A stretch of DNA of 15,739 nt from Betaproteobacteria bacterium (GTDB taxonomy: Bacteria > Pseudomonadota > Gammaproteobacteria > Burkholderiales > SG8-39). Positions 13,185 through 15,739 of this stretch are shown here, piece by piece. The DNA lies in the NCBI GenBank assembly GCA_009693435.1, contig SHXF01000100.1:1-15739 (forward strand), given 5' to 3'. The notes beneath the pieces are model-generated. The model did no database searches. It was not told where the DNA came from and saw only the letters and a program-made list of their open reading frames with translations. The position numbers were made by a program, and so were the translations under genes. How positions within the stretch are numbered: the first letter of the stretch is position 1; each line of letters opens with the position of its first letter.

Positions 13185-14180
13185 ATGAACGCCCGCCCAT
13201 ACACGACGCTTTTGAAAGCAGCCGGCATTGCGCTCGGGACGCTGGTCTTTGCCGCGGGCGCGCGCGCCCAGGCCCCCGCGCTCGAAGAAGTCACCTACCT
13301 GTTGCCCGCACCCGCTTCGCAAGTGGCCTTCGCGCCCTGGATGCTGGCGCAATCGCGCGGCTACTACGCGCAGGAAGGTTTGAAGGTCAACTTCCAGCCG
13401 GGCCGCGGCGGCGTGGATGTCGCCAAACAGGTCGGCGCCGGCAATGCGCCGGTGGGCGGCGCCTTCGGCGACACCCCCATCATTTCTCGCGCGCAAGGGG
13501 TGCCGGTGAAATCGGTGGCGGTGCTGGGCGGGCGCTCGATGACGCAACTCACCGTGCACGAGGATTCCGCCATCCGCTCGCCCAAGGACCTCAAGGGCAA
13601 GACCATCACCGCCATGTCCTACGCCGACAGCGGCTACTACGCGCTGCTGGCGATGCTGGCCACCGCGGGCCTGGGAAAGAACGATGTCGATGCGCAGGCC
13701 GCAGGGCCCGCCGGCACCTGGCAGTTGTTCACCGCGCGCAAGGCCGATGCCATGGCCGCGGTCCCCGAGTGGGTGGTCGAGGCCCGCCAGGCGGGGGCCA
13801 AGGTGCGCCTGATGCCGGCCTACGAATATACGCAAAGCATGGCGCAGGCGATCATCGTGTCCGACGATATCATCAAGAAGCGCCCCGACCTCGTCAGGAA
13901 ACTGGTGCGCGCCACCTTGAAAGGGATGAAGGACATCATGAACGACCCGAAGGCAGCGGTGCGCGATTACGTCGCGGCCATGCCCGCCCACAAGGGGCGC
14001 GAGGCGTTCGTCGAGGAAACCTTCAGGCTGTACAACTCGAACGTCTATCCGGGACAGGCGGTGCTCGGCGCCATGGACCCGCAGCGCCTGGCAGCGCTGC
14101 AGAAATTCTACGTGTCGCAGGGCATAGTGCCGACCGAAGTGCCGGTCGGCGATCTCTATTCCAACGAGTTCCTGCAGTAA
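13185..14180 (+). CDS. ABC transporter periplasmic substrate-binding protein (NMT1/SsuA-like)
   Basis: A 331-residue type II periplasmic binding protein. A Sec signal peptide is clear: K-A-A-G-I-A-L-G-T-L-V-F-A-A-G with cleavage most likely after A-R-A28. The mature part has the NMT1/THI5/SsuA features: L-A-Q-S-R-G-Y-Y-A-Q-E-G-L-K-V (ligand-domain helix and strand), G-A-F-G-D-T-P-I-I, S-P-K-D-L-K-G-K-T-I and the helical K-R-P-D-L-V-R-K-L-V-R-A-T-L-K-G-M. The family brings nitrate, sulfonates, taurine, pyrimidine precursors or aromatic acids to ABC permeases. No permease or ATPase gene follows; the next gene is convergent. GAGGAAAAC precedes the ATG at good spacing. Divergence from the ring-hydroxylating oxygenase, with a shared operator-like palindrome, suggests it binds the oxygenase substrate. 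Confidence 0.9.
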   Translation: MNARPYTTLLKAAGIALGTLVFAAGARAQAPALEEVTYLLPAPASQVAFAPWMLAQSRGYYAQEGLKVNFQPGRGGVDVAKQVGAGNAPVGGAFGDTPIISRAQGVPVKSVAVLGGRSMTQLTVHEDSAIRSPKDLKGKTITAMSYADSGYYALLAMLATAGLGKNDVDAQAAGPAGTWQLFTARKADAMAAVPEWVVEARQAGAKVRLMPAYEYTQSMAQAIIVSDDIIKKRPDLVRKLVRATLKGMKDIMNDPKAAVRDYVAAMPAHKGREAFVEETFRLYNSNVYPGQAVLGAMDPQRLAALQKFYVSQGIVPTEVPVGDLYSNEFLQ

Positions 14181-14198
14181 CCGCAGCAGCGCTCTGGT

Positions 14199-14255
14199 GC
14201 GCACGCGTATCGGGTGATGAACCCGTATATCGGGTCATGAACTCGTAGCGTGCGC
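14199..14255. repeat. Two 20-bp tandem repeats within an inverted repeat
   Basis: Units 14209-14228 and 14229-14248 begin ATCGGGTGATGAAC and ATCGGGTCATGAAC and agree at 17 of 20 positions. Each can form a small hairpin, CGGGT-GATGA-ACCCG in the first. GCGCACGC (14199-14206) and GCGTGCGC (14248-14255) enclose the pair as an 8-bp stem. It lies just after the binding-protein stop and may end transcription. Confidence 0.5.
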
Positions 14256-14302
14256 CATGCGCACGGAGCGCCAACGAAGCAGTGAAAACGGCCCACAAGC
14301 GC

Positions 14303-14335
14303 GTTGCTGCGGGCTGGGGCGGTTCCCGCGGCAAC
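14303..14335. terminator. Candidate terminator between convergent binding-protein genes
   Basis: GTTGCTGCGGG (14303-14313) pairs with CCCGCGGCAAC (14325-14335) across all 11 positions with one G-U wobble and an 11-base loop. It lies 22 bases beyond the stop codon of the minus-strand LivK-like gene. No T-tract is seen on either strand. Confidence 0.5.
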
Positions 14336-14357
14336 CCGCCTCAAGCGGCACTTCGCG

Positions 14358-15494
14358 TCAGGGCATCAGTTTGAACGCGCCATTTTCGATGCGGACCAGC
14401 ACCCGGGCGCGGCCGTCGAAGCCGTTGTGGTTGGTGGGACTCAGCGTGAATATCCCCTGCGTCGCGACCACGTCCTTCGCCGTTTCGATCGCATCGCGCA
14501 ACGCGCTGCGGAATTCAACCGTGCCCGGCTTGCCCTTTTTCAGCGCGACCGGGATCGCCTGGCTGATCAGCAGATAGGCGTCCCAGGAATGCGCGGCGAA
14601 AGTGGTGACCGAGCCGGCGCCGAATTTGGCTTCGTAGTTCTTCGCGAAGTCCTGCGCGACTTTCTTGATCGGATTGGAGTCGGGCAACTGGTCGCGCACG
14701 ACGATCGGCCCGGCCGGCGCGATGATGTTCTCGGCCGCCTTGCCACCGACACGCAGGAAATCGCGGCTGAGGATGCCGTGGGTATGATAGATGCGGCCTT
14801 TGTAGCCGCGCTCGATCAGTCCCTGCTGTGCCAGCGCCGCCGGGGTGCTGGCCGCGCCGACGAACACGGCATCGGGATTGGTCGCCATCATTTTCAGGAT
14901 CTGCGCGCTCACCGTGGTGTCGGTGCGCGCGTAGCGTTCGGCGGCCGTGACCTTGATGCCCGCGGCCCCGGCCAGCTTGACCAGGGTGTCGTGATTGAGG
15001 TCGCCCCAGCCGTCGGAAAAACCGATGAACGCAACCGACTTCACGCCGTTCGCCTTCATGTGTTCGACGATGCCCTCGACCATCAGCGACACCGGCTGCG
15101 GCGTGAAGAACACGTACGGGTTGCGCACCGGGATAGGCGCCAGGCAGATCTGCGGCGTCTTCGTCTCGAGTGCGATATCGGCGAGTGCCAGACAGGTCGG
15201 CGTGGAGGTCGAGCCGAGGATCACGTCGATCTTGTCTTCCTGGGTCAGCTTGCGCATGTTCTTGACTGCGAGACTGGGATCCCCAGCGTCGTCGAGGGCG
15301 ATGTACTTGATCTGCTGCCCGGCGACGCTGGTCGGCAACAGTTCCAGTGCGTTTTTCGACGGGATGCCGATAGACGCGTTGGTGCCGGTGGCGGTGAAGG
15401 TGCCGCCTATGGTGATCTGGGCCCGCGCGGGTGAAAGCGCGAACAGCGAGGCCAGTACGGCGGCGAGCGGCAGAAAACGGAAGTGGCGAAGCAT
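14358..15494 (-). CDS. ABC transporter substrate-binding protein, LivK-like (branched-chain amino acid type)
   Basis: A 378-residue periplasmic binding protein of the Peripla_BP_6 (Leu/Ile/Val-binding) type. The signal peptide (hydrophobic L-P-L-A-A-V-L-A-S-L-F-A-L) is probably cleaved after A-R-A25. The mature protein begins Q-I-T-I-G-G-T-F-T-A-T-G, then L-A-V-K-N-M-R-K-L, V-I-L-G-S-T-S-T-P-T-C (98-108 region, ligand Ser/Thr site), V-A-F-I-G-F-S-D-G-W-G and A-H-S-W-D-A-Y. In betaproteobacteria such proteins often serve aromatic or dicarboxylic acids rather than amino acids. Permease and ATPase genes are not in the window. A GGGGGA ribosome site precedes this ATG; an upstream in-frame ATG would spoil the signal peptide. 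Confidence 0.93.
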   Translation of the reverse strand: MLRHFRFLPLAAVLASLFALSPARAQITIGGTFTATGTNASIGIPSKNALELLPTSVAGQQIKYIALDDAGDPSLAVKNMRKLTQEDKIDVILGSTSTPTCLALADIALETKTPQICLAPIPVRNPYVFFTPQPVSLMVEGIVEHMKANGVKSVAFIGFSDGWGDLNHDTLVKLAGAAGIKVTAAERYARTDTTVSAQILKMMATNPDAVFVGAASTPAALAQQGLIERGYKGRIYHTHGILSRDFLRVGGKAAENIIAPAGPIVVRDQLPDSNPIKKVAQDFAKNYEAKFGAGSVTTFAAHSWDAYLLISQAIPVALKKGKPGTVEFRSALRDAIETAKDVVATQGIFTLSPTNHNGFDGRARVLVRIENGAFKLMP

Positions 15495-15548
15495 GGTGTT
15501 CCCCCTGGCACGTGGCGCGCACGGCGGGTGCCGGCGCGAAGTCCGGGC

Positions 15549-15577
15549 AACATAGCAAACGCCTCGCACAAGCGCAA
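15549..15577 (-). promoter_or_regulatory. Candidate promoter of the LivK-like gene
   Basis: On the minus strand TTGCGC (15572-15577) is followed after 17 bases by TATGTT (15549-15554). The -10 box matches four of six and the -35 only its TTG. The start codon is about 55 bases downstream. Confidence 0.4.
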
Positions 15578-15635
15578 CAAATGGCCTCCCGACCATAACT
15601 CCGCTTTAACTGATGTCCTGACCGCCACGGTAACC

Positions 15636-15676
15636 ACGCCCAGACGCGGAACTAGTTCTCCTATGTGGCTGGGCGT
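15636..15676. repeat. Inverted repeat with inner palindrome near window end
   Basis: ACGCCCAG (15636-15643) pairs with CTGGGCGT (15669-15676); inside lies the perfect palindrome GAACTAGTTC (15649-15658). TAAC precedes the left arm and TTAT follows the right arm, faintly like an attC, but the consensus boxes do not fit. A CTCTTTT stretch shortly after makes a rightward terminator possible. No gene is seen in 15495-15739. Confidence 0.4.
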
Positions 15677-15739
15677 TATCTGCCTCTTTTAACACTGACC
15701 AGATTTCTTAGAGCGGAAATATTCGCCCTTTTGGGGAAC

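Noticed and set aside
14304..15434. Plus-strand 376-codon open frame opposite the LivK-like gene
   Set aside because: It has no recognisable domain, while the opposite strand has a signal peptide, ribosome site and family motifs.

Overview
The window looks like a GC-rich, environmental proteobacterial chromosome, most likely a betaproteobacterium of the Burkholderiales type. This is inferred from high-GC codon use, the mix of SDR, MaoC, GST and Rieske catabolic genes, and solute-binding proteins of the NMT1 and LivK types. No rRNA, tRNA or CRISPR array was seen.

Region 1 (1-829) is the tail of an integron gene-cassette array. It holds the 3' end of a YoeB/Txe toxin cassette, a 59-bp attC site, a HicA/HicB cassette whose hicA is broken by a stop codon and a frameshift, and a second attC-like site with a well-preserved hairpin and a defective outer R' box.

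Region 2 (1118-5512) is metabolic and sensory. On the + strand are a short-chain dehydrogenase, a MASE2-PAS-PAS membrane sensor with no output domain, and an Amidohydro_2 hydrolase that reads full length only across two frameshifts. On the - strand a glutathione S-transferase precedes a MaoC-like hydratase as a two-gene operon.

Region 3 (about 5640-8910) is a lower-GC mosaic. It contains an AT-rich regulatory stretch, a decapitated carboxymuconolactone-decarboxylase-like gene, a fragment of unknown origin, the C-terminal part of an IS30-family transposase, the C-terminal end of a type I restriction specificity subunit (HsdS), and then an intact two-gene pair: an AAA/ABC-type ATPase and a DUF4276 (TOPRIM-like) protein. 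The ATPase start codon lies inside the end of hsdS, so the pair probably travelled as an accessory of a type I restriction operon. It is the best candidate for an anti-phage system here. A 23-bp imperfect direct repeat brackets most of this region.

Region 4 (9024-15494) is again high-GC and catabolic. It holds an aldo/keto reductase, an alpha/beta hydrolase, a Rieske-type ring-hydroxylating oxygenase (alpha and beta subunits, - strand), a divergent periplasmic binding protein whose promoter spacer contains a perfect 7-3-7 palindrome, and a LivK-like binding protein on the - strand. The likely theme is uptake and oxidation of an aromatic or other small organic acid; the substrate cannot be told from sequence.
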